Positions 11,401 through 22,819 of a DNA stretch of 64,000 bases are shown here, piece after piece. This DNA is from Mastigamoeba balamuthi. Lineage: Eukaryota > Evosea > Mastigamoebida > Mastigamoebidae. Both the position numbers and the translations under genes were made by a program. Below the pieces are notes generated by a model. The model was not told the DNA's origin and searched no databases. It was given only the letters and a program-made list of their open reading frames with translations. Location: NCBI GenBank assembly GCA_902651635.1, contig CACRSC010000011.1:557855-621854 (forward strand). The letters run 5' to 3'. Position 1 is the first letter of the stretch, and each line of letters starts with the position of its first letter.

Positions 11401-12492
11401 AAGATGCAGGTCATCCGCGACGAGCCCAGCGGCGCCAGCACAAGCGCCAGCGCCAGCGCCGGAGCCAGTGCCGGGGACCTGCGCGAGTCCAAGTCGCTGC
11501 CGGTGCTGATGCAGTCGGGGCTCGTGCGCCGCGAGGCCGAGAGCACCAAGTTCGCCAAGGGCAGGAGCGTGCTGTCGCTGCGCGGGCTCGAGCGGCAGGA
11601 CCTGCACTTCCTCTGGGCGCTGGCCGAGGACATGCGCATGCTGCTGAGGCGCTCGGGCGGCGCCGCACTCGACATGCTGCGCGGGCGCGTGATGTCGCTC
11701 GTCCTCTACTCGCGCAGCACGCGCACGGCGGCGTCGTTCCACGCGGCCATGACGAAGCTCGGCGGCAGCGTCATGACGCTCGACCGCGCGGCCGACAACG
11801 CGGCGGCGGCCGCCGACGACGAGACGGTCGAGGACGCGGTGCGCACGGTCAGCAACTTCAGCGACGTCGTCGTGCTGCGGCACCCGCGCGAGGGCACCGT
11901 CGAGGCCGCGGCGCGGGCGTCGTCGGCGCCGGTGCTCAGCGCGGGCAGCGGGCCCGTCGGCGCCGCGCACCCGACGCAGGCGCTCGTCGACGTGTTCACG
12001 ATCCGCGAGAGGTTCGGGACCGTCAACGACATCAACGTGACCATCGTCGGCGACCTCGCCAACGCGACGGCCGCGCACTCGCTGGCGCAGCTGCTCTCGC
12101 TCTACCGCGTGCGCATGCGCTACGTGTCGCCGCCGACGCACCGCATGCCGCGCGCGGTGTTCGACGAGGTCGCCGGCCGCGGAGTCGAGCAGACCGAGGC
12201 GACGGAGCTCGCGCCGGCGCTGGAGAAGACCGACGTGCTCTACGTCACGCGCATACTGCGCAGGAACTTCGCGAGCGAGGGCGAGTGGCGGGCCGCCAAG
12301 AGGGCCTACCGGGTCACGCTGGAGCTGCTCTCGCGCGGCAAGGAGGGCATGATCGTCATGCACCCGCAGTCGCGCGCCGACGAGACCGACCCCGACGTCG
12401 ACCTCGACCCCTGCGACGTGCGCCGCGTGCAGTCGGAGAACAGCCTCTACGTCTGCATGGCCCTCATCGCCGTCGTCCTCGGAAAGATCTGA
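5449..12492 (+). CDS. CAD-type pyrimidine polyprotein: GATase-CPSase II with degenerate DHOase and ATCase domains
   Basis: Seven exons: 5449-5548, 5644-5957, 6063-6497, 6564-8453, 8550-10915, 10983-11076 and 11152-12492. They join in frame to about 2179 residues, close to animal CAD. The glutaminase domain has its Cys (GICLGNQ) and His/Glu (FHPEAHG). Both CPSase halves look complete ([35 protein letters not shown]) and are followed by the allosteric MGS-like region. The DHOase-like region (about 10080-10980) has kept the fold ([27 protein letters not shown]), but the HxH motif, the lysine strand, the central histidine and the D-H-A-P-H motif are all replaced. The ATCase domain keeps STRT, VLRHP and HPTQ but lacks the Ser/Lys loop, GRT, TRVQ and HPLPR residues. 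Carbamoyl phosphate synthesis should work; the later two steps look doubtful from this protein. Donors GTGTGT, GTCCCT, GTACGC (twice), GTGCGC and GTGAGC were chosen to preserve family motifs. Confidence 0.95.
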
Positions 12493-12623
12493 GGGATCGA
12501 CGACGCCGGCCACCGATAACAAAACAATCAATTTTCAAACGCGTTTTTTTTCCGCTAAAGGACACAGTTGACTCGATTTACTCAGAACCGCGTGATGATT
12601 CACTTCCCTAAAAAGCTCTGATC

Positions 12624-13529
12624 ATGCAACACGCTAGCTCGGTGCGGCCGTTCAGCGGGGAGGCCACGTGCGCGAGGTGCGCGAACAGGGCCTACTACAG
12701 CGTGGGCAAGGCGAAGGCCGTCTTCTGCGGGCGGCACGCGCCGGCGGACCTGCGCACGAAGCTGCTCCAGAGGCCCAGGGAGCAGCGGGAGGCCGCGATG
12801 GCAGCCCGCATGGCCCAGCACGCCCTGACGGTCGAGCGCGCACGCCACACGGACGGCACGCCGGGGACGGTGACGCTGCAGCGGCTGCGGATGATGCACA
12901 CGCCCGAGCTGGTTCCCGGGAAGGCGATGGTGTTCCCCAACAACCGCCACGGCAGCCACCCCATGGCCTGCTTCAACTGCTGCGAGCTGAGCCCCATGCG
13001 GCTCGGCCCCGTGGAGCACGGTCAGCCCGGGCTGCCGCCGTCCAAGAACGTCGAGAACTTCCACCAGGGCACAAAGGTGTTTAGGCAGGAGACCGACAAG
13101 AACAGGAATCCCACAGAGAAGTACTACAAGAACAGGCTGGCCGCGTACCAGGACCCCGTGGCCCACAGGCACAAGTTCCAGGGGACCGACCAGGCGAACA
13201 AGAACATCCCGCTGTACTTCATCTGGGTGGACAAGGAGGGCACCGAGCACCGCCTGACGTACGTGCAGTCGAGGCAGTTCTACTGCACCTTCTACGAGCG
13301 CCTGGCGTCTGCGAGGCCCGAGTACGCGCGCCTGCGCGAGATGCTGGCCTCGGGGACGTCGCTGGAGATCTGCGGGTACGACGCATTCCCCTTCGACCCC
13401 GTCGCCGACGCAGAGAGGGCGTACCTCGACAGCACCAAGCCCTTCGGCCACGAGCGCGTGCTGGCCGTGATGCTCTCGCTGCCGCCCGAGCAGTACCCCT
13501 GGAGGAAACACAAGACATTCGTCTTTTAG
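12624..13529 (+). CDS. Uncharacterised intronless protein resembling a giant-virus protein family
   Basis: A single exon of 301 residues. The N-terminus carries a CARC-x16-CGRHAP zinc-ribbon-like Cys/His motif. The C-terminal half has the blocks YFIWVDKEG, SRQFYC-x-FYERLA, ICGYDAFP and PFGHERVL. I associate these blocks with uncharacterised proteins of large DNA viruses that infect amoebae, but I cannot name the family or its activity. It starts 131 bases after the CAD stop on the same strand, behind a T-rich tract, so it probably has its own promoter. The lack of introns contrasts with its neighbours and fits, but does not prove, acquisition from a virus or retrogene formation. GC content is like that of neighbouring genes, so any transfer would be old. 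Confidence 0.7.
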   Translation: MQHASSVRPFSGEATCARCANRAYYSVGKAKAVFCGRHAPADLRTKLLQRPREQREAAMAARMAQHALTVERARHTDGTPGTVTLQRLRMMHTPELVPGKAMVFPNNRHGSHPMACFNCCELSPMRLGPVEHGQPGLPPSKNVENFHQGTKVFRQETDKNRNPTEKYYKNRLAAYQDPVAHRHKFQGTDQANKNIPLYFIWVDKEGTEHRLTYVQSRQFYCTFYERLASARPEYARLREMLASGTSLEICGYDAFPFDPVADAERAYLDSTKPFGHERVLAVMLSLPPEQYPWRKHKTFVF

Positions 13530-13637
13530 AACCGAACAATTGAAAGCAAATCTACTTCCGAGGCTTGGGCCCTGTTTCTCCCTCCCCCCCATTGTCTCAA
13601 GGCCCTCTCCCACCATCGGCTAGCCGGGGCTTGGCCA

Positions 13638-14764
13638 TCAGAGGACGGCCCCGCTGACCGTTGCCAGCATGAAGCTCACTACCGAAGCAGTAGCGCACAG
13701 GGGCCAAAACGCCGCATACGAGTCGCCGCTCAAGTAGCGCGCAATGAGCAGCCAAAGGGCGGGCGAGACCTCGGAGACAAAGAGCAGCTGCGTGCTGCCC
13801 GACTGGCCGTACCTGTACATGGCCCTCTTCAGGCCAAGGGCCCTCGACACCCAGGGCCACGTGCCACTGACAAGGTACCCCGCGATAGCGCAGCCCCACA
13901 GGCGGCTCACAGGCGCACAAGCCGAGACGACCACAAGAACGCACGCAACAAACACCGAGCGCGCAACGGAGAACGCCAGGCGGGCCTTCTCTCCGGGCTC
14001 CTGCGGCACTACAAGCACAAACGCCCAGAGCAGCAGCGAGACGACGGCAGTGCTCGCGAGGCAGGCGAGCGAGACAGTATCGGCCCACACGCTAAACGAC
14101 AACGGAGCGTTGCTGCCGAGACCGTACGAGACGACCCGTACGTACTGCAGCGCCAGCGCGGGCAGCACGAGCCGCGACTCGTTCTGGAACATGAGCGTCG
14201 GGTAGCTGCTCTTGAAGAACAGCACCGAGACCGTACCCAGCGTCTTGCGAAGCACAAAGGAGCTGCACACGAGCACCACGAGCGGCGCCGGCACGAGCGT
14301 AAAGGCAAACACGACCGAGGCGACGACGGCCATCAGCAGCACCAGCGCGACGCCCACCTCGCGCGCGCACTCGAGCTCCTGGGCGCTGATCCTGTCGGGC
14401 ACCCTGGGCGCCGTGGGGACCACGCTGGCCAGCGGCAGCAGGAACCCGTAGTGCAGGTCCTCCAGCAGCCGCACGGCGAGCCCGTAGGCGCTCCTGGCGG
14501 TCCCCAGCGCGTCGTCGAGCAGCCCGCGCGCGGCCTCGGAGCTGACGAGGTCCGTCGGCGCCGGGGCGGCCCCCGGGGCGACCGCGTGCAGCGCGACGAC
14601 CGCGAAGTCGGCGAGCGCCACGCAGAGCGCCGCGAAGCTCGCGACCGAGAGCCCCCGGGGCCTCGGGCGGCACGTGGGGGCGCTGGTGGCGTTGGCCCGC
14701 GCGAGCCACGGGCAGACGGGGGCGCCCGGGGCGGCGCTGGGGCCGCCGACAGGGTTTCGCGCCA
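13638..14764 (-). CDS. Multipass membrane protein of unknown function
   Basis: The minus strand reads an uninterrupted frame ending at 13638. From the ATG at 14764 (MARNPVGG) it gives about 375 residues. Hydrophobic segments include SVASFAALCVALADFAVVAL, VGVALVLLMAVVASVVFAFT, TAVVSLLLWAFVLVV, VACVLVVVSA and VVSFMLATVSGAV, so at least six membrane spans are likely, with a polar loop between spans one and two. The frame stays open further upstream to 15215; that part has a different composition and may be untranslated, so the start is uncertain. I recognise no family. The 3' end is convergent with the neighbour at 13529, with a spacer of about 110 bases. Confidence 0.6.
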
Positions 14765-15215
14765 TTTTGGTCCTGAGGGCGTCCACGTCGGCCGGCGACG
14801 ACAGGCACACGCACACGGGGCTGGGGACGCACTCCCCGCCATGTCCCAGGCACCGCAGGGCCGCGGCAGGGACGGGCGGGCGGGCGCTCGTGCTCTCGAG
14901 GAGCGCGAGGACCTGCACCACCGCGTTTTTCGCGAACCGAACGCACAGGGCGGGGAAACCGGAGCGAAAAAAAACGACAGAAATGCACAACGGTGAGTGG
15001 GGCCGGTGCGCAGTGAGGAGCAGAGGGAAGCGGGGTGGGGGGCTTGGTGTCACCATGAAGCACGTGACAACGAGGCGGGGGACGTGGGCGAGGAAGACCA
15101 TCGTGTCGAGGGCTCGGGACTCGAGAAAATGGAGAAGATAGCAAGCTGTCTGGATTTGTAGATTAGTTGGCAGTATCTGAAGTCGCATGTCAGCCAAAGC
15201 TTTAGAGCGAGCCAA

Positions 15216-15723
15216 ACATAAGGGGTCAGAGGCCTATCAAAGAGGGGTGCTCATGGTGATCTCTGAACCTTAACCTTAGCAAAAAAAATACTGATTCATT
15301 TGAGCAAATACAGGCAGCCTAATAGGCGAGTGTGAGTTGTGAGAGGGAACCAACCAGGAAGGTGCCTGTTATCATGTATTTGACTGCTATGGTGTCTACT
15401 TCTCCTTTGGTGTGCATCTCTCCACAACTCTGTGTGGGTCAGAAAGAACAGAAGAGAGTGATAGGGAAGATAAAGACGGAAATTGTCCCCCCATGTACCC
15501 ATTGTAGAAAGAATGTAAAGTGTTAAGAGACTGTGTTCACATGGTAGAATACCTACAGAAGCACAACAGTGTCTGATGTATGGCTGCTTCTGTGGAAGAG
15601 TAAGGAAAGAAGTGAGAATGTGAGTGTGACAATAATGAATGGTAAGGTCTGTTACCCAATGCATAACGAATCTGCATAACAAAAATCTTCAACTACAAAG
15701 GAAAAACCAAGTCGGCCAAGGCC
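15216..15723. other. AT-richer gene-free stretch
   Basis: This stretch has lower GC than the flanks, only short open frames and no recognisable domain or RNA. It marks the start of an AT-richer island (about 15.2-18.1 kb) containing the transposase-like gene. Confidence 0.6.
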
Positions 15724-17510
15724 ATGACGGCCTCTGAGGAGCAAGAAATGGCGGCGGTTGGCCCAGAGGAGATGGAGAACCCCTTTATACGTTGAGTCCT
15801 CAAGGTCCGCCATCTTTCTCTGCCCGCCAGCCTGTTTGCGCCACTCATTTTCGCGATTTGCGACTTTGGCCAATTAGCTGCAAAAAACGGCAGTAGAGAA
15901 GGGCGCCGCCACTCCCACGAAGCACGTGAGTGCTAAGGAGGAGGCAGAGGCACGGCGCAAGGCCCGTGTCCATGTCAAGAAGGTCATTGGGGCAAGTGAG
16001 TGCAGGGAGATGTTCAAGGGCTTCGAGTTGGTTGACTTTTCGACCCATACAGTATGTTCTCACCCCCCTCACACTCGGGAGAGGTCTGAGAGTTGATTTG
16101 TGACAGTCAAGACCCGTTTTCCCCATGTTTTTTTGTTCATTGTCTCACTGTTGTTTGGAACGACCAGTTCACACTCAGGAAGGACGACCACACCCCAGAC
16201 CACGTTGATTTCACGTTTTCTTGGTCGAAGCCACCGACAGAGCTTGAGGCATAACACTCACAAGCCTCTGAGCCCATCTCACCTCTCACTTCCAGGTCGC
16301 TCTGACTCTGCTGCCCCTGAACTACATCTTCACTCTCGTGGAGTTTCACACAGCAAGGACAGACTACACAGAGGCTTTCAAATACAACACTGAGAAGCCC
16401 CTAGAACTCACAGAGAGGTATGCTACACGTTGGAACTGTAAAACGACTCATAAAACCCTCAGAAAGCTCTGAATGTGTTGGGCAATTCAGATCCTCATTC
16501 AGACGGTCTGGACACAGGGACGGGGTGGAAACCCTGATGGAACGAAGAACACAAAGCGTGCTGCCATTCAGTACACTTTGGGGTTCTTTAAACACAAATT
16601 CCCTGAGCAGTCAGACGAAATTCTCGGTCTGACAGCAGCTGAGTGCATTCTCATCAATGCCTATATTCCTCAGGACCACGAGCACCTCTTTAGAGCAAGC
16701 TACCTCGAGGTCTGACACTCTCTTTCCACTTTCTCACAATTCTGCAGGCAGCACGAGCAACCACGGCCCGTCTTCCCCGAGAGATTGCCCTTGACAAAAA
16801 AGCTCTTGGACACAGAAATCAGATGTCTTCTTACACTCGCAAGTGTCAAGAAAAGCCAGACACCATTGCAGATTGGCATGGGAAGATAACTGTACAACAA
16901 AACATTGCTTTACGTCTTTATGACCAGATCTTGACCCTCAGCATCAGTCTGACTGTCTCTGAGATTGCTGAGAAGGCTTTCATTGCTCTGTCTCGAGACA
17001 AGGGGTTCAAGACTGTGGCATTCAATTTCTACTACACAGATGCTGCAGTCATCAAGCTCTCACGAGAGTATCGGGACAGAAACCTCTTTGTGCTTGCCAG
17101 CTGTGCTGCAAATCGTTTTTCGGCCCTTGCACAACGGTTATCACCTCTCACAGAAAAGCCAGGCATGTTTTGTCCCTCTTTTCCTTTCTCTCTTGGCTAA
17201 CAACAGCTCAGGACAATTTGCTGTACTTTGGAACGAGGAGACAAAGGAGGTATTCATGAGGGTTTATGACCCTCATCCCAATGTTGAGGGCATCAAACAT
17301 GTGTTCTCAAATGCCTTTGACCTCACTTGTGGCAAGCCTAAGGCTGGAGAGATCCCTGTATATGACATCTATGATGTGATGTTCTCAGGCTGTGATGACT
17401 ACAACCGTCTGCTTGTGAACAAGAAGTGGCGGGACATTTTCGTCTGCCATCGTGGCTATCACCTCAAAACAGACGACATGATCTTTACCACGTTTCTCAT
17501 CAACAGCTGA
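15724..17510 (+). CDS. Multi-exon DDE-transposase-like gene (PiggyBac/IS4 type suspected)
   Basis: Several exons in AT-richer DNA read sensibly: about 15880-16040 (KHVSAKEEAEARRKARV), 16296-16418 (LPLNYIFTLVEFHTARTDYT), 16480-16712 (TLGFFKHKFPEQ, ILINAYIPQ), 16746-17168 and 17210-17510. The last two join across a GT-AG intron. In them, FNFYYTDAAVIKL, then NRFSALAQRL, WNEETKEVFMRVYDP, KAGEIPVYDIYDVMFSG and CDDYNRLL-x-NKKW follow the order of DDE_Tnp_1_7/PiggyBac domains: DNFYTS, small-residue turn, W-D/N...V, YN-x-M-x-G-x-D-x-x-D. The frame stops at 17510, but similar coding potential (NSVWNLLYSDWGF) continues after the stop, suggesting a truncated or dying copy. I see no terminal repeats. The assignment rests on motif order only. 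Confidence 0.4.
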
Positions 17511-17639
17511 GTCACATTCAAGGAGATCCAATTCACAGCCACAGCCAACAACTCTGTGTGGAACCTTTTGTACAGTGACTGGGGGTTCTCTCTCGCCTCT
17601 CAAATGATGAAACATGCTCTTGCTGTTTAATGAGGTCAT

Positions 17640-18251
17640 TTAAGCTTCAGAATAGCCCTGAAAAACCATCCTGTCATTCTGTGAAAAGTTATGCATTGGA
17701 GTTATGCATCGGGTAACTGGCATACCATGCCTGGTGCCCAAGGGCATGTAAGTCACAGCAAGAAGGGCAAGATGGGATATGAGATGAGCAGTATTCAATG
17801 AACTTGGAGGCTAAACTGCAGACTGGGCATCGGGTACACCCGCTTGAGGCTCCAGGTATTACCACGGTCTACCACCAGCACCATCAGCAGCGCGTCCGTG
17901 GGCGTTGCTTGCCACCACCTGTGCTTGAGGCCCAGGCTGGCTGGTCAGCCAGCAGCTCAACACAGAACAGGTATTGTCCAGGAAAACACTGCCCTTCTTC
18001 ATTTACTTGAATGCTCGGGAGCAGGACGGCCAGCGGCTCAAAGCTCCCGGTTCGCCTTCAGGAGTAGCAGGGGAAACACGACATTGGTGCAAAAACAATG
18101 GTTTTATTTGCCTGTAAGAGGCAGACCAAGTGCGCGCCCAACACGGTTGAAAGCAACGCAGACTCAGCCGCCACTCCAGACGGGTTTTCTTTTTCTACCC
18201 TCGGGGTACACTGAACCAACGCACCGAGCATCCAAGCAGCAGCGCGGCTGC
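17640..18251. other. Gene-free stretch downstream of actin
   Basis: About 600 bases hold the 3' sides of the transposase-like and actin genes, which are convergent. There are short direct echoes of TTATGCATTGG/GTTATGCATCGG near 17690-17710. I see no gene. Confidence 0.5.
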
Positions 18252-19517
<1,266 letters not shown>

Positions 19518-19895
19518 GGGGATTTCCTGCAGTGCTCGACTCGTGCTGTGCCGGATCGCCACGTCAAACACCGTAGCACTCCTGGGATTCACATAAAATG
19601 GCCAAAACGATCCCCGTACAGCCAAATGTCACGGCGACCCACCCACTCACAGCCCGCCGAGCCCCTCGCCTTTCCCCACGGCACTCATGAGTGCCAACTG
19701 GGAATCACCTTGCACAGGACCCAGAGGGAGGCCATTTTGTGGTTTTTCGCAAACAATTTTTCGGCGGTTGGGCTCGTTTGGCCTCGGAAGCGCCAAACGA
19801 GTCCCTGAGCCTGGGCTCAGATAGTCGTGATGAATTGCCATGATTTCCGGTGAACGAGCCGGCACGGCACGAGTCGAGCACTGCAGGAAATCCCC
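19518..19895. mobile_element. Small non-autonomous element with 37-base terminal inverted repeats (MITE-like)
   Basis: Positions 19518-19554 (GGGGATTTCCTGCAGTGCTC...) match the reverse complement of 19859-19895 over 37 bases with one mismatch. Both ends are flanked by TA (19516-19517 and 19896-19897). The 378-base element has no transposase frame. This structure is that of a miniature inverted-repeat element with TA target duplication, as in Tc1/mariner-related families; the family itself is not determined. Confidence 0.8.
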
Positions 19896-19897
19896 TA

Positions 19898-20560
19898 CTG
19901 ATATCACTGCTTACTACTGTGCACAGATGATCCTGATACTGCATTTTCCACTGACACGGTGCCTGGGGCAGCCCTAGTACTGCATGGGTAGTCCCTTGGC
20001 ACAGTTTCGGGCCCTTCAGTGCTGTAACAACCGTACCTATCTCTGCCAGTGCAGGCAGTTGACTCCAGTTGATAGTGAATGACGTCTCGATGGCAGACTG
20101 AATTTTTCAGGTCCTCTCTTGGAGGTGATTTACTGGGCTTGCCATCAGTCTGAAGCAGAGAAATTGATTCAACGTTCAGAAAGTCTCAGTTGGTGTTCTT
20201 CCAATCCCGAGCATGTAGATCACCTCACTTGTGTCGTTAGCCATGCCGTCTGTCAGTAGGATGGTGACTGTCTTGACCATGAGATGTCCCACCTGGTACT
20301 GATGGAGCCGTCATCATTGTAAGTACTTTTCCACAACAGTGATGCTCTCGCCTGTGTGGGCTTTCTTTGCGGCGGAAAGATTGTCGTAGCACTCAGGGAT
20401 TGGCGGCAAATCAAGTAGACCCTTCCGTGTGCACAGACCGCTGCTTTTCTTGATATCTGCGATCGGCGGGTACAGACATCTGGTGTGTGTGTCTACCACT
20501 TCGTTTGCGAAGAAAAATCAGACCGGATACAATCGGCATAATTCACTCAACAGTTGGAAA
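19898..20560. other. Region with weak minus-strand coding remnants
   Basis: No confident gene. The minus strand near 20300-20210 reads VKTVTILLTDGMAND, a vWA-like strand (hydrophobic strand, then T-D-G), and 20499-20314 gives a 61-codon frame. The two pieces do not join cleanly, so this may be a gene fragment or a pseudogene. Confidence 0.3.
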
Positions 20561-22439
20561 ATGCAGCAATCCAAACTGTTGATCAATGCATTAAAAAAGG
20601 AAAATACGACGCTCTGCCAGTTTTCAACCCCCGAAAGAGGTAAGTGGCGCGGAACAGTCACATTCGCCCCTGTGGAAGCGCAGTATTTGCCCGTTATCAA
20701 CTTTGATGAGGAGCCGCTGCTGTCCGAAGGTGACACGGTGACCAACGAATGACACATGCACTTCCCGCTACCCCATATAGATTTTTCACATCGAGGGCCC
20801 GTTGTGCACACATGCGACATAGGGCACTCAACGAGATTTTTTTTTACATTGCGCACAACGACTTTGCATCGCCTTGCAGAAAGGCGACCAAACTGAAATC
20901 CGGCTGATGCACTGCGGTGCACCAGCTCTACGGGGGGAAGTCATTGTTGGGCAGAGCTCTCCTCGGGCAACCGTTTGCGCCCCAAACGCAGGGTTGCTCC
21001 CCGTTTTTCGAGTTTTTCTGGTGCGTTTTCCCGGTCAACTACACTCAGGTCTTTCTCAACAACTTCCCCTCGAGCAGTTAAACTGCCAGTCGCACAGCTG
21101 CGGCGGACAGCCACCGGCCCCTGCATGACGGAGCTCCTGTCCCCGACCACGTCGGTGGAGTACATGGAGGCCGTGCTCTCTCAGCAGCGACAGGTGGCGT
21201 TTATGCGCCGGTGTCTCATTTTTCGCTCCTTTCTGAGTCCCTCCTTTCTGCTGTGCCTCCAGGAGCCTCACGACGGCCCGGCGGTCGTGCTGTCGTTCGC
21301 AGAGATAACCTACAACGACAACACAAGGCTGGTACCCGCGGTGTCCCCCCTGGCCCGGCGGTGTCTGGCGGCGCCCCTCACTGCTGCGCCGCCATCAGAT
21401 GTGCCTCTCAATCCCCGCGCCGTGGAGAGAGTCGCGATCGCTCTCGGCCAAGGAAGTATGTGCCGCGGGCACCGCCGCGGCGCTCTACCACTACAAGACG
21501 CTCGAGAGTGCGGCGTCATCGCCCCATATCCCCCCGGGGCCCCCCTCTGACTCTTCCCGTGCGGGTGCTGCGGCGCAAACAACAGAGGTGGCCTGCGAGA
21601 GTTGCCCAGATATACTCGGCATCGACTACCTCGCCGAGGTTCTCCCGGAGGCGATGCACAGGCCGAAGCCGGCCGAGGCCCCCGAGCGGTACCAGTTCGC
21701 CGTTCGGCTGCTGTGCCGGTGAGTCACCGCCCCATAACGTCTCTTTCACTGCTTGGGGGGACCGAACATCACGAACAACAATTTCAAACTGCCTCACCCC
21801 TCCACCCCTTCCCTTCCTCCCCCCTCCCCCCGCAGACACACCGACGAGCGGAACCTGGTCCTGATGACACAGCTGGCGGGCACGGTGCTCATGAGCCCTC
21901 AGCTGTCGGTGTCGTCCCGCAAGAGGAGGCACCGCAAGAACGCCAAGGCGATCGCCGCGGACCAGCCCGTGACAACAGCGCCGGCCAACTCGCTGCCGCC
22001 CGCCCCGCACCCGCAGTCGTTCCTCGAGTTCCTCCGCGGCTCGTCCGAGGTGCCTGTGCCCCCTCTCGAGTCGCTGCTGTACAGCCGCCGGGCGTCGCCC
22101 GCCGCTGCCGCCCCGCAGAGGCGCGTGACCGTCGAGGTGCGCGTGTGGCTCTCGCTGATGAGCTACGCCGAGACGTGCCACCACGTCAACGAGCTCTGCG
22201 CGCTGCTGGCGACGTTCAAGGGTAGGATCCAGGGCAACTGCTGCATACTCCCGGGTGCGTGAGAGACCCCCTCTGGCCCTCGGCTGACCGTGGGCCCCTG
22301 CGCAGGCAACGTGGTCGTGGCCATCACGGTCTACGACTGCCCAGAGGCTGCGGTTCAGGGGGCGGCGATGCGAGACGGCTACTGCGTACTGCGCGGGCTC
22401 AGATACCAGGTTTTGTCGGCGACCTACACTCAGGTGTAG
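20561..22439 (+). CDS. Unknown multi-exon protein
   Basis: ATG at 20561 (MQQSKLLINALKKENTTLCQ), donor GTAAGT after PER at about 20640, next exon from about 20879 (KGDQTEIRLMHCGAPALRGE). Further exons give MTELLSPTTSVEYMEAVLSQ (21124-21190), PAVVLSFAEITYNDNTRLVP (from 21262), a poorly conserved linker, EVCAAGTAAALYHYKTLESA, DYLAEVLPEAMHRPKPAEAP up to the donor at 21719, ERNLVLMTQLAGTVLMSPQL through VRVWLSLMSYAETCHHVNEL to about 22220, and a last exon (NVVVAITVYDCPEAA ... LRYQVLSATYTQV) ending at 22439. I do not recognise the family. There is no signal peptide or membrane span. Exon joints in the first third are approximate. Confidence 0.5.
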
Positions 22440-22819
22440 CTCACGTCAGGGTGGACTCTGTCCTACGGACTAAGGGAGCGCTTCAGCGGGTAAAGCGGGA
22501 GGGAGGTAGCATGCGAAGCGGAAAAGCCACGAGAAACAAATTACTCATAAAACGAATTGTCCGCGGAACGTTTGTGCTATCTCTCGCCCAGTGAACCCGC
22601 CCGCCCTGCGAGCGTCGGAGCAAGTTCTACTCGAGGAATCCCGAGTCCGCAGATGACCGCGGCTTCGGAGTGCGGCGAGGATGCGGCGGTGTCGCCAGAG
22701 TGCGATAGGCAAAAATAGCAGATCGAGAGGGTACCTTCTATACCCCAAAGGCACAGTGAAAAGCAAGACCATTAAATCCCTCAGCCTCCCTGGTCCTTTT
22801 GCATTATCTTTCTGGACCC
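22440..22819. other. Short intergenic stretch
   Basis: 380 bases between two plus-strand genes, without a recognisable gene; presumably the terminator of one and the promoter of the next. Confidence 0.5.

Noticed and set aside
14765-15215. N-terminal extension of the membrane protein to 15215
   Set aside because: The extra 150 residues have a different composition and no conserved feature; the ATG at 14764 is a more plausible start, although not proven.
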